From positions 1 to 64,000 of the forward strand of contig NZ_VDMJ01000003.1 of NCBI RefSeq assembly GCF_006335115.1: a stretch of DNA of 64,000 bases, in the 5' to 3' direction. Shown piece by piece: positions 9,687-18,731 of this stretch (within the stretch, counting starts at the first letter, position 1; the number at the start of each line of letters is the position of its first letter). The notes beneath the pieces are model-generated. The model worked only from the letters and a program-made list of their open reading frames with translations. It searched no databases and was not told the origin of the DNA. A program made the translations under genes and the position numbers. The stretch is from Streptomyces sp. NP160 (GTDB lineage Bacteria; Actinomycetota; Actinomycetes; Actinomycetales; Quadrisphaeraceae).

Positions 9687-9702
9687 GTTGCGGGCGTGTT
9701 AC
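9687..9702 (-). promoter_or_regulatory. Possible GlnR-type half-box upstream of the monooxygenase operon
   Basis: The minus strand reads GTAAC-N6-GCAAC, one mismatch from the actinobacterial nitrogen regulator consensus gTnAC-N6-GaAAC. It is 169 bp before the monooxygenase start, in the 217-bp divergent gap. The motif is short and degenerate, so this is a weak call. Confidence 0.3.
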
Positions 9703-9735
9703 GGCTCGGCGGGAGGCGGCTGCGAGGATCGGCGG

Positions 9736-11079
9736 GTGCACGAGGAGCCCGCTGACGCGTCGTCGTCCTCCTCCTCACCCTCGGCGGCGGGCGTGGCGCC
9801 GCTCCTGCGCCCCGAGGGGTGGGCGCTGCTCGAGGCCCTGCCGCCCTACACCGGCCCGGACGCCGCGATGGCCCTGGGCGAGCGCCTGCGCGCCGAGGGC
9901 GCCGAGCCGCAGCTCGTCGCGGCGGCCATGACGCAGTCGCGGCTGCGCGCGAAGGGCGAGGCCAAGTTCGGCCCGTTCGCCGCCGGGATGCTCTTCACCG
10001 CCGAGGGCCTCGAGCAGGCGACGCGGCTGCAGGTGGCGGCCCACCACGCCCGGCGCTTCCGCGACGCCGGCTGCACCCGCGTGGCCGACCTCGGCTGCGG
10101 CATCGGCGGCGACGCGATGGCGCTGGCCTCCCTCGGCCTGGGGGTCCTGGCCGTGGACAGGGACGAGGCGACCGCCGCCGTCGCCACGGTGAACCTGCGC
10201 CACTGGCCCGAGGCGCAGGTCCACCGCGCCGACGTGCTGGACGTGGTCGCCGAGCTCGGCCGGGACGGTTCCGTGGACGGCGCCTGGCTCGACCCCGCCC
10301 GCCGGAACGCCTCCGGACGCCGCGTCCTGGACCCCCACCACGCCTCTCCCCCGTGGAGCGCGGTGCTGGACGTCGCTCGGCGCGTGCCCGCCACGGGCGT
10401 CAAGCTGGCGCCCGGTGTGCCCCGTGACGTCGCCGCGGGGTCCGGGCTGGCCGCGGAGGTGCAGTGGGTCTCCGTCGACGGCGACGTCGTGGAGGCGGCG
10501 TGCTGGTTCGGCCCCCTCGCCCGCCCGGGCCGGGCGGCCACCGCCCTGGTGCTGCGCTCGGCCGAGCACGGCGGCACCGCCACCCTCGTCGACGACGAGG
10601 GACTGGAGGTGCCACCCGCCATCGGCTCTCCGGACGGGGTCGGCGCCTACCTGTACGACCCCGACGGCGCCGTGGTGCGCTCCGGGCTCGTGGGGCAGGT
10701 GGCCGCTCTGGTCGGCGGCTCGCTGCTCGACCCGTCCATCGCCTACGTCACCTCCGACCGGCTGGTGACCACGCCGCTGGCGCGGGCGCTGGCGGTGGAG
10801 GAGGTCTGGCCGTTCGGGCTGAAGGCGCTGCGCACGCGGCTGAGGGACCGGGGCGTGGGCGCCGTGGAGGTGCTCAAGCGCGGCAGCGCCGTGGACGTCG
10901 AGCAGCTGCGCCGGTCCCTGAGGCTGGAGGGACCGCGCCAGGCGACGCTCGTGCTCACCCGCGTGGCGGGTCGCCAGCACGTCCTGCTCTGCCGGCCGGT
11001 GACGACCCCCTCGGCGCCGACGCCCCCGCGACCGTCTCCTGATCGTGACCAGAACCCCGGTCCGGAAACAGCCCCGTAA
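9736..11079 (+). CDS. Class I SAM-dependent methyltransferase with THUMP-like C-terminal domain
   Basis: A predicted SAM methyltransferase conserved in actinobacteria, 447 residues. The SAM-binding motif I VADLGCGIGGDAMALA and the acidic strand end VLAVDRDEATA are clear; WLDPARRNASGRRV resembles the catalytic DPxR-type loop of this family; the last third is the THUMP-like region. The C-terminal tail after residue 420 is Pro-rich and low complexity. GTG at 9736 has GAGG 8 bp upstream. The methyl acceptor is unknown, probably RNA by family resemblance. It is divergent from the monooxygenase operon and may have no functional link with it. Confidence 0.8.
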   Translation: MHEEPADASSSSSSPSAAGVAPLLRPEGWALLEALPPYTGPDAAMALGERLRAEGAEPQLVAAAMTQSRLRAKGEAKFGPFAAGMLFTAEGLEQATRLQVAAHHARRFRDAGCTRVADLGCGIGGDAMALASLGLGVLAVDRDEATAAVATVNLRHWPEAQVHRADVLDVVAELGRDGSVDGAWLDPARRNASGRRVLDPHHASPPWSAVLDVARRVPATGVKLAPGVPRDVAAGSGLAAEVQWVSVDGDVVEAACWFGPLARPGRAATALVLRSAEHGGTATLVDDEGLEVPPAIGSPDGVGAYLYDPDGAVVRSGLVGQVAALVGGSLLDPSIAYVTSDRLVTTPLARALAVEEVWPFGLKALRTRLRDRGVGAVEVLKRGSAVDVEQLRRSLRLEGPRQATLVLTRVAGRQHVLLCRPVTTPSAPTPPRPSPDRDQNPGPETAP

Positions 11080-11118
11080 CACGGCCGTCCTCCGGCCGAC
11101 GCACAGCGCTCCTAGCGT
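11065..11118 (+). promoter_or_regulatory. Putative promoter and GlnR-like sites of the ABC/purine operon
   Basis: GAAAC-N6-GTAAC occupies 11065-11080 and overlaps the 3' end of the methyltransferase gene. TAGCGT at 11113-11118 is a plausible -10 box; no good -35 is seen at the right distance, as is common for activated promoters. The paired half-sites would be centred about 52 bp upstream of the start point. The order of half-sites is the reverse of the usual a-b pair, so the assignment is tentative. Confidence 0.35.
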
Positions 11119-11212
11119 CCCCGCTCGTCCACCGCGAGCTGGCACGAGAAGGCAGCACGCGGTCCCCACGCAGCGCGGGAGAACCGCGAGCACCAGAACC
11201 CGGGAGGCCCTC

Positions 11213-12370
11213 GTGCCGTCGATCGACCGCCACCACCAGCAGCTCGTCCGCAGCGCCCTGGGGCGCCGCTCCTTCCTGCGCATGGCGGGACTGGCGGGCC
11301 TCGGCGTCGCCGGCGCCGGCGCGCTGGCGGCCTGCGGCGGCTCCGACACGGGGGCCGGCACGGGCGGCTCGAGCAGCGGCGGGTCCGCCGACTACGGCGA
11401 CCTGGCCATCCAGCTGTCCTGGATCAAGAACATCGAGTTCGCCGGCGAGTACTTCGCCGACTCCAAGGGCTACTTCAAGGACGCCGGGTTCTCGAGCGTC
11501 AACCTCATCGCCGGCGGTGCGGCGGGCACGAGCGCCGAGGCCGCCGTCACCACCGGCAAGGCGCTCGTGGGCCTGTCAGCCCCCACGCTGACCGCCCCGG
11601 CCATCAACGAGGGCGCCCCCCTGAAGATCATCGGCGCGACGTTCCAGAAGAACGCCTTCTGCATCGTCTCGCTCGACTCCAACCCGATCCCCGACCCGGC
11701 GGCCATGGCGGGCAAGAAGATCGGCGTGCAGTCCGGCGGCAACGAGCAGATCTTCTCCGGGCTCCTCAAGGCCAACGGCATCGACCCCAGCTCGCTGACC
11801 ATCGTCCCGGTCCAGTACGACCCGACCGTGGTCACCACCGGCGAGGTCGACGGCTTCATGGCCTACCTCACCAACGAGCCGATCCTCCTGCAGGGCAAGG
11901 GCTTCAAGACCGTGCAGTTCGCCTTCGCCGACCACGGCCTGCCGCTGGTCACGGAGACCTTCACCGTGGCGCAGCAGACCATCGAGGAGGACCGCGACAA
12001 GCTCAAGGCCTTCCTCAAGGCGGAGATCCTCGGCTGGACCGACGCCCTCAACGACCCGCAGGAGGGCGCGCGCCTCGCGGTGGAGCAGTACGGCAAGGAC
12101 CTGAACCTCAACCTCGACGAGCAGATCCAGGAGATCAACGCCCAGGCCACCCTGATCGTCACGGCCGACACGGTGCAGAACGGCCTGTTCACGATGACCG
12201 ATGAGCTCGTCGCCACCAACATCGAGTCGCTCGCCACGGCCGGCACCACGATCACCGCGGAGGAGCTCTTCGACCTCTCGCTGATCCAGGAGGTCTACTC
12301 CGAGGACCCCTCGCTCATCACCGGCCCGACGCTGACGCCCGAGGCCGCCGCCTCGGCCGCCCCCGCCTGA
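11213..12370 (+). CDS. NMT1/THI5-like ABC transporter substrate-binding lipoprotein
   Basis: The extracellular solute receptor of an importer, 385 residues. The N-terminus holds a twin-arginine motif (GRRSFLRMAG, about residues 18-27) followed by a hydrophobic stretch and the lipobox LAAC, so it is probably exported folded by Tat and anchored as a lipoprotein. The mature part (IQLSWIKNIEFAGEYFADSKGYF, then AAGTSAEAAVTTGKALVG and KKIGVQSGGNEQIFSG) is typical of the NMT1/ThiY/SsuA group that bind pyrimidine precursors, sulfonates or nucleobases. GTG at 11213 follows GGGAGG by 5 bp. Its neighbours are purine enzymes, so a nucleobase-like ligand is the best inference. Confidence 0.88.
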   Translation: MPSIDRHHQQLVRSALGRRSFLRMAGLAGLGVAGAGALAACGGSDTGAGTGGSSSGGSADYGDLAIQLSWIKNIEFAGEYFADSKGYFKDAGFSSVNLIAGGAAGTSAEAAVTTGKALVGLSAPTLTAPAINEGAPLKIIGATFQKNAFCIVSLDSNPIPDPAAMAGKKIGVQSGGNEQIFSGLLKANGIDPSSLTIVPVQYDPTVVTTGEVDGFMAYLTNEPILLQGKGFKTVQFAFADHGLPLVTETFTVAQQTIEEDRDKLKAFLKAEILGWTDALNDPQEGARLAVEQYGKDLNLNLDEQIQEINAQATLIVTADTVQNGLFTMTDELVATNIESLATAGTTITAEELFDLSLIQEVYSEDPSLITGPTLTPEAAASAAPA

Positions 12371-12449
12371 CGCACCCGCCCAGCCCGCGGCGGTCGGCGC
12401 AGCAGTGCGCCGACCGCCGCGGGCGGGGCCCGTCCCGGGAGGGACCCGC

Positions 12450-13468
12450 ATGGACGCAGCACTCCTGCCCAAGGCCGAGCTCCACGTGCACGTCGAGGGC
12501 ACGCTCGAGCCGGAGCTCGTGGTCGAGCTCGCCCGGCGCCACCGCGTGGCGCTGCCCACCACCGACCCGGCCGTGCTGCGGGCAGCACGCCGCTTCACCG
12601 ACCTGCAGTCCTTCCTCGACCAGTACTACGAGGCCGCCGAGCTGCTGCGCACCGAGCAGGACTTCCACGACCTCATGGCCGCCTACCTCGCCCGCGCCGA
12701 GCAGGCCGGGGTGCGCCGCGCCGAGGTCTTCCTCGACCCCCAGCACCACACCGAGCGCGGCGTGCCCCTGGAGGCGGTGTTCGGCGGCCTGAGCGCCGCC
12801 GCCGCGGCGAGCCCGGTCTCGGTGGCCCTCGTCCCGTGCTTCATGCGCCACCTCGGGCCCGACGCCGCGCTCGAGGCCCTGCGCACGTGGCTGCCGCACC
12901 GCGAGCACTTCGTGGGCGTGGGCCTGGACTCCACCGAGGTCGGCAACCCGCCGGCCGCCTACGCCCCCGCGTACGCCCTCGCCGCCGCGGAGGGCCTGCA
13001 CCGCAGCGCCCACGTCGGCGAGGAGGGCACCGCCGCCGACGTCGCCGAGGCGCTCGACACCCTCGGCATCGAGCGGCTCGACCACGGCAACCACTCCCTC
13101 GACGACGCCGAGGTCGTCGCCCGCCTGCGTGACGCCGGCACGTCGCTGACGGTGTGCCCGCTGAGCAACGTGGCGCTGCGCGTCGTCGACGTCCTCGAGC
13201 GCCACCCGCTGCCGGCGATGCTCGAGGCCGGCCTGGTCGTGTCCGTCAACAGCGACGACCCGGCCTACTTCGGCGGGTACGTCGACGACAACTACCGGGC
13301 CCTGCGCGACGTCGTCGGCCTCACCGACGACCAGCTGGCCCAGCTGGCGCTGGCGTCCTTCGACGCCAGCTTCGCCGACCCCGGCGCCAAGGAGTCGTGG
13401 CGCGCCGAGGTGCTCGCCGCGAGCACCGCCCCGACCCCCGTGACGACCCCCGACCCCCGAGGAGCGCT

Positions 13469-13472
<4 letters not shown>
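12450..13472 (+). CDS. Adenosine-deaminase-family protein, probably adenine deaminase
   Basis: A zinc-dependent deaminase, 340 residues. The metal motif ELHVHVEGT (about 10-18), [22 protein letters not shown] and [13 protein letters not shown] are present. The [11 protein letters not shown] motif is characteristic of the adenosine-deaminase-like adenine deaminases (fungal Aah1 and bacterial homologues), where adenosine deaminases have a different sequence. The expected reaction is adenine to hypoxanthine plus ammonia. It lies between the binding protein and the ATPase of the importer, so it probably acts on the imported compound. The start is ATG 12450 after GGGAGGGA. Confidence 0.83.
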
Positions 13473-14310
<838 letters not shown>

Positions 14311-14311
<1 letters not shown>

Positions 14312-15138
14312 TGACCGACTACCACGTCGCGCCACCCACCGAGCAGGAGCTGGAGGCTCGCACCAAGCGGTCGTTCGAGCGTCCCCGGTGGCTGGCCGGC
14401 GTCATCGGCGTCCTCGGGATCCTCGCGCTGTGGTCCCTGCTGGCCGTCACCGTCTTCGCCGACGGCGGTGGCGTGCCCACGCCCTGGGCCGTCGTCGCGA
14501 AGATGGGCGCCGACGGCTGGTCCCTGTACGGCCCCAACTCCGCGGTCACGGTGAGCAGCGCCGCGCAGGGGTTCCTGTGGGGCAACGCCCTGGCGCTGGT
14601 GCTGGCCGGAGCCGTCCTCGTGGTCCCCCAGCTGGACGGCCTGGCCACGCAGCTGGGCGTCATCAGCTACTGCATGCCGCTGACCGCCATCGGCCCGATC
14701 ATCCAGATCGTCTTCGGCGGCCGGTCGACCTCCATCTTCCTGGCGGCGGTCGCCGTCTTCTTCACCACGCTCATCGGCTCGCTGCTCGGCCTGCGCGCCG
14801 CGGACCGCACGAGCATCGACCTCGTCGCCGCCTACGGCGGCAGCCGCCTGCAGCAGCTGCTGAAGGTCCGCATCGTCTCCGCCCTGCCCAGCCTGCTCGC
14901 CGCGCTGATGATCGCCGCTCCCGCCGCCATGCTCGGCGCGATCATCGGCGAGTACCTCGGCGGCGTCGACAGCGGCCTCGGCGTGGCGCTGACCAACGCC
15001 CAGCAGCAGTTCGACGTGCCCCGCACCTGGGGCCTCGCCATCGCCACCGGCGCCATCGCCGGTGCCGGCTACCTCGTCTTCAGCCTCGTCTCGCGGGTCG
15101 TCACGCCGTGGTCGGCCGGACAGGAGGGCACCTCGTGA
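14311..15138 (+). CDS. ABC transporter permease (first)
   Basis: An inner-membrane permease of the binding-protein-dependent family, 275 residues with about six hydrophobic segments. The coupling loop region (EAA motif) appears around VAAYGGSRLQQLLKVRIVSALPSLLAALM. The ATG shares a base with the ATPase stop. It presumably forms a heterodimer with the next gene product. Confidence 0.9.
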
Positions 15139-16055
15139 GCGCACCCACCGGCACGTCCGACCCCACCGAGGCCCGCGGCACCGCCGACCTCACCACGCCG
15201 CCGCCGGCCGGGGCCCCCGTGCCGGCCCCGCCGGCCGGCGAGTCGGTGCGGCCCGCCGGGCACGTCGTCGGAGTGGCGGTGTGGCGCGCCTTCCGGCCGC
15301 TGCTCGTGTCCGCCGTCGTCGCCCTGGTGGTGTGGTGGGGGTTCCTCGCCGCCTTCGAGATCAGCCCCTTCGTGGGCAAGACGCCGCAGGCCGTGTGGGC
15401 CTACCTCGTCACCGACCCCGACGCCGCGACCAACCGCGCCACCATCGCGGAGCCGCTGGGCGTCACCCTGCAGCACGCGCTGGTCGGGTTCGTCGCCGGC
15501 ATGGCGGCTGCGCTCGTGGTCGGTGCGGCGTTCGTGGCGGCGCGCTCGCTCGAGCAGTCGCTCATGCCCATCGCCATGCTGCTGCGCTCGGTGCCCCTGG
15601 TCGCGATGACGCCGATCATCGTGCTCATCTTCGGTCGCGGGCTCGGGTCCATCGCGGTGATGGGCGGCATCGTCGTCTTCTTCCCCGCGCTGGTGAACGT
15701 CGTGCAGGGCCTGCGCTCGGTGCCCCCGACCTCTCGGGACCTCGTCCACGCCTACGGCGGCTCCGACCTCGCCGTCATGCGCCGGGTCGGCATCCCCACC
15801 GCGATGCCGGCGATCTTCGCCGCCGTCCGCATCTCCGTGCCCGGCGCCCTCACCGGCGCCCTGGTGGTGGAGTGGCTGGCCACCGGCGACGGCATCGGCT
15901 CGCAGATCCTGTCCGCCATCGGCGGCTTCCGCTACGACGAGGTCTGGGCCCTCATCGTGGCCGTCACCGCGACGTCGGTGGTGCTCTACACGCTCGTGGG
16001 CCTGCTCGAGGGCCTCGTCCTGGCCCGGTACGCACCGCACCGCCTGACGCGGTGA
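15135..16055 (+). CDS. ABC transporter permease (second)
   Basis: A second permease of the same family, 306 residues, with an N-terminal Pro/Ala/Thr-rich tail of about 45 residues ahead of the first membrane helix. The EAA loop is at HAYGGSDLAVMRRVGIPTAMPAIFAAV. GTG at 15135 overlaps the first permease by 4 bp. Two different permease genes with one ATPase imply an asymmetric transporter. Confidence 0.9.
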   Translation: MSAPTGTSDPTEARGTADLTTPPPAGAPVPAPPAGESVRPAGHVVGVAVWRAFRPLLVSAVVALVVWWGFLAAFEISPFVGKTPQAVWAYLVTDPDAATNRATIAEPLGVTLQHALVGFVAGMAAALVVGAAFVAARSLEQSLMPIAMLLRSVPLVAMTPIIVLIFGRGLGSIAVMGGIVVFFPALVNVVQGLRSVPPTSRDLVHAYGGSDLAVMRRVGIPTAMPAIFAAVRISVPGALTGALVVEWLATGDGIGSQILSAIGGFRYDEVWALIVAVTATSVVLYTLVGLLEGLVLARYAPHRLTR

Positions 16056-16091
16056 GGTGCGGCTGCCGGCCGTGCTGCCAGGCTGGGGGGC

Positions 16092-17069
16092 GTGAGCACT
16101 GACGCAGGGGCGCCGGGCCGGCGCGTCGTCCTCGACACCGACCTCGGCACCGACGTCGACGACGCCCTCGCCCTCGCGCTGCTGCTCGGCTCCCCCGAGG
16201 TGGAGCTGCTCGGCGTCACCACCGTCTACGGCGACACCGACCTGCGCGCCCGCGCCACCTCGCGCCTGCTGGAGCTGGCCGGCGTCCCCGGCCCCGGAGC
16301 GCCGGGCGGGCTGCCCGTGCGCGCGGGCGCGTCCGCGCCCCTGTCGGGCGCCGAGGTCTGGTGGGCAGGGCACGAGGGCACCCTGCTGGGCGACCTGACG
16401 ACGGCGACGACGACCGCCCCGGCGCCGGGCTCCGCTGCCGCCGACGACGCCGCCGACTGGCTCGCGGCCACCGCGGCCGCTGCGCCGGGCGCGGTGGACC
16501 TGCTGGCCATCGGCCCGCTCACCGGTGTCGCGACGGCGCTGCGCCGCCACCCGGAGCTCGCCCGCCACCTCCGCTCGCTGGTGGTGATGGGCGGCCGCTG
16601 GGACGGCGCGCTGACCGCGGACGGCCTCCTGGAGGACGAGCACAACCTGCGCAGCGACGCCGTCGCCGCGGCCGAGGTCCTCACCTGCGGCGCCCAGACC
16701 CTCGTCGTCGGCCTCGAGGTCACCCAGCGGGTGCGCCTCGAGGCGGGCGACGTGGAGCGCATCGCCGCGGCCGGGCCGCTGGGCGCCGCGCTGGCGGCGC
16801 AGGTGCGGCAGTGGTGGGAGTTCTGGGACGAGCCGTGGGGCGTCCCCCACGACCCGGTGACCGCCCTGGTGCTGCTCGAGCCGGACGTGCTGCAGCTGGG
16901 CCCGCCCGGGCGCGTGGAGGTGGACGGTCGCGGAGCCGTGGTGCACGTGCCCGACCCCGCCGGCACCGTCCGCGTCGCCGTCGGGGTGGACGCCCAGCGC
17001 GCTGCGGAGGCCGTGGTCCGCCGGGTGCTCGCGGGCTGCCGCCGCTCCGCGGAGCAGGAAAGGGCCTGA
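16092..17069 (+). CDS. Nucleoside hydrolase (IunH/RihA family)
   Basis: Splits the N-glycosidic bond of ribonucleosides to give base plus ribose. The 325 residues begin with the calcium-binding signature DTDLGTDVDDALAL (about 15-28) and contain VTTVYGD, LAIGPLTGVATALRR, VVMGG and, near the end, a conserved His-Asp pair (VPHDPVTAL). Starts with GTG, 36 bp after the permease. It would release the base that the deaminases then act on, or salvage ribose. Confidence 0.9.
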   Translation: MSTDAGAPGRRVVLDTDLGTDVDDALALALLLGSPEVELLGVTTVYGDTDLRARATSRLLELAGVPGPGAPGGLPVRAGASAPLSGAEVWWAGHEGTLLGDLTTATTTAPAPGSAAADDAADWLAATAAAAPGAVDLLAIGPLTGVATALRRHPELARHLRSLVVMGGRWDGALTADGLLEDEHNLRSDAVAAAEVLTCGAQTLVVGLEVTQRVRLEAGDVERIAAAGPLGAALAAQVRQWWEFWDEPWGVPHDPVTALVLLEPDVLQLGPPGRVEVDGRGAVVHVPDPAGTVRVAVGVDAQRAAEAVVRRVLAGCRRSAEQERA

Positions 17070-17107
17070 GGCACCCGGGCCCGCCCGCACCCGCCTAGCC
17101 TGCGGGC

Positions 17108-18094
17108 ATGACGGTCCGCGACCTGCGCCTGCTGCCCAAGGCCTCCCTGCACACCCACCTCGAGGGGTGCATGCGCCCCTCCACGCTGGCGGACCTGGCG
17201 GCCGGCTACGGCATCCCCGTGCCGGAGACCCGCGGCTACGGGAACTTCGGGGCCTTCGCCGGCCTCTACGACGCCGCGGCGCAGTGCATCCGGTCCGAGG
17301 ACGACCTGCGCCGGCTCGTCCGCGAGGTGGTCGAGGACGCCGCCGCCGACGGAGCCGTGTGGGTGGAGCCCCAGATCTGGCCCCACTACGAGAGCCCGCA
17401 GCTCGCGGACCCCGGGCGGGTCCTCGACGTGGCGCTCGACGAGGGGCGCGCCACCGCCGAGCGGCTCGGCGTGGGCTTCGGCCTGATGGTCACCGCCATC
17501 CGCGTGCTGCCGGTCGAGGACGCCGAGGCCCTGGCCGAGCTGGCCGTCACGCGCGCCGGCCAGGGGGTGGTCTCCTTCGGCCTGGCCCACGACGAGGTGC
17601 TCGGCCCGCCCGCGCCCTTCGCCCGCGCCTTCGCGGTGGCGCGCGCGGGCGGGCTCGTCTCGGCGCCGCACGCGGGCGAGCTGCTGGGGGCCGACAGCGT
17701 CCGCTCGGCCCTGGACGACCTCGGCGCGCAGCGCATCGCCCACGGCGTGCGCGCCGTGGAGGACCCGGCGCTGGTGGAGCGGCTCGCCGCCGAGCGCGTC
17801 TGCCTGGACGTCTGCCCCACCTCCAACGTGCTGCTCGGCGTGGTGCCCTCCCTCGCCGAGCACCCGCTGCGGCAGCTGTTGGAGGCCGGGGTGCCGTGCT
17901 CGGTCAACACCGACGACTCCCTGCTCTTCGGCCCCGGCCTGCTGGAGGAGTACGAGACCGCCCGCACCGCGCTCGGGCTCGACGACGCGCAGCTGGCCAC
18001 CGTGGCGCGCAGCGGCCTCGAGGCGGCCTCGCACGCCCCGGCTGCACTGGTCAGCACGGCCCTCGAGCGCGTGGAGAGCTGGCTGGCGAGCTGA
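17108..18094 (+). CDS. Adenosine-deaminase-family enzyme (second copy)
   Basis: A zinc amidohydrolase of the Add/Ada family, 328 residues. SLHTHLEGCMRP carries the HxH metal pair (about 15-17), VSAPHAGE the third His, RIAHGVRA the catalytic His, and SVNTDDSLLFG the Asp pair. It lacks the [11 protein letters not shown] motif of the deaminase at 12450-13472, so the two probably differ in substrate (for example nucleoside against base). The gene follows the nucleoside hydrolase by 38 bp and closes the operon before a hairpin terminator. Confidence 0.83.
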   Translation: MTVRDLRLLPKASLHTHLEGCMRPSTLADLAAGYGIPVPETRGYGNFGAFAGLYDAAAQCIRSEDDLRRLVREVVEDAAADGAVWVEPQIWPHYESPQLADPGRVLDVALDEGRATAERLGVGFGLMVTAIRVLPVEDAEALAELAVTRAGQGVVSFGLAHDEVLGPPAPFARAFAVARAGGLVSAPHAGELLGADSVRSALDDLGAQRIAHGVRAVEDPALVERLAAERVCLDVCPTSNVLLGVVPSLAEHPLRQLLEAGVPCSVNTDDSLLFGPGLLEEYETARTALGLDDAQLATVARSGLEAASHAPAALVSTALERVESWLAS

Positions 18095-18099
18095 GCCGC

Positions 18100-18133
18100 C
18101 GGCGCGCCGGCCGCTGCTGCGGCTGGCGCGCCG
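18100..18133 (+). terminator. Terminator of the ABC/purine operon
   Basis: A 14-bp stem (18100-18113 with 18120-18133, one G-U pair, loop CTGCTG) starts 6 bp after the last stop codon of the operon. It lacks a T-tract. Confidence 0.7.
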
Positions 18134-18162
18134 ACCGGCACGACCGTCTGGCGGGTGGTAGT

Positions 18163-18176
18163 TTCGGTCCACCGAA
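18163..18176. promoter_or_regulatory. TTCGG-N4-CCGAA palindrome, copy 1
   Basis: TTCGG-TCCA-CCGAA, extended to 9-bp arms (AGTTTCGGT and ACCGAAACT, 18160-18179). It lies 50 bp before the start of the 70-residue membrane protein and is a good candidate operator. Copies 2 and 3 are at 18496-18509 and 18547-18560. Confidence 0.6.
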
Positions 18177-18225
18177 ACTCGGGCGGCGCCGGTGCCGCTC
18201 GAGCGTCACCGAGGGAGGCCACCGG

Positions 18226-18438
18226 GTGTCCGCCGCCGTCGTCGCGCTGCTCGTGGCGCTCGCCGCCCCCGCGCTCCTGCTCTGCCTGGCCCTGGCCGTG
18301 TCAGCTGCCCTGCCGGGCCTGCGCCCGCGCCTGCGCGCCCGCTCGCCCCGCGAGCTGCGCGAGCCCGCCGACCTCACCGCCGCTCGTGACGAGCTGGAGC
18401 GCGGCGCCCCGGAGTGGGCCGAGGCGCTGCGCTCCTGA
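18226..18438 (+). CDS. Small membrane protein of unknown function (70 residues)
   Basis: An open frame with GTG start and GAGGGAGG 7 bp upstream. One long hydrophobic helix (about residues 2-29, SAAVVALLVALAAPALLLCLALAVSA is its character) is followed by an Arg/Pro-rich turn and a Glu-rich amphipathic tail ending EWAEALRS, so it is predicted to span the membrane once. No family was recognised. It is bracketed by TTCGG-N4-CCGAA palindromes and precedes the antiporter gene, which suggests a shared regulator. Confidence 0.55.
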   Translation: MSAAVVALLVALAAPALLLCLALAVSAALPGLRPRLRARSPRELREPADLTAARDELERGAPEWAEALRS

Positions 18439-18495
18439 GGGCCCTGCGCTCCCGAGGGCCCTGCTCCGGGGAGCGCTGCGCAGCGCGCCGCCGGT

Positions 18496-18509
18496 TTCGG
18501 CCGCCCGAA
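18496..18509. promoter_or_regulatory. TTCGG-N4-CCGAA palindrome, copy 2
   Basis: TTCGG-CCGC-CCGAA, 51 bp before copy 3, in the 293-bp gap between the small membrane protein and the antiporter. Apart from the three palindromes and the promoter at 18565-18593 nothing else is recognisable in this gap. Confidence 0.55.
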
Positions 18510-18546
18510 GTCCTCCAGGGCGTTCCCCCAGGTCAGTGAGGGTTTT

Positions 18547-18560
18547 TTCGGGTGACCGAA
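18547..18560. promoter_or_regulatory. TTCGG-N4-CCGAA palindrome, copy 3
   Basis: TTCGG-GTGA-CCGAA, ending 4 bp before the -35 box of the antiporter promoter. A run of six T residues precedes it. Confidence 0.6.
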
Positions 18561-18564
18561 GTGC

Positions 18565-18593
18565 TTGGACCCCGCTCCGGGAGCCGGTAGCGT
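18565..18593 (+). promoter_or_regulatory. Promoter of the antiporter gene
   Basis: TTGGAC, 17-bp spacer, TAGCGT. The hexamers fit an actinobacterial vegetative promoter. The predicted 5' leader is about 130 nt. No yybP-ykoY or other metal riboswitch pattern was recognised in it. Confidence 0.6.
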
Positions 18594-18731
18594 CGTCGTC
18601 GACCCGCCGCGCGGGCCACCACGACTCGTCCTGACCGATGGCGGTGAGCTGGTCGCGGGCCCTCGGGTCCCCGGCTCGCCGCCTTCCTGCTGCGCCCGTG
18701 CGGGCGCTGCGGCCTGCTGCGGAGGCACCGC

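Noticed and set aside
18594-18731. Metal riboswitch (yybP-ykoY type) in the antiporter leader
   Set aside because: The 138-nt leader shows none of the conserved yybP-ykoY loop sequences. Regulation by the palindromes is a better fit.
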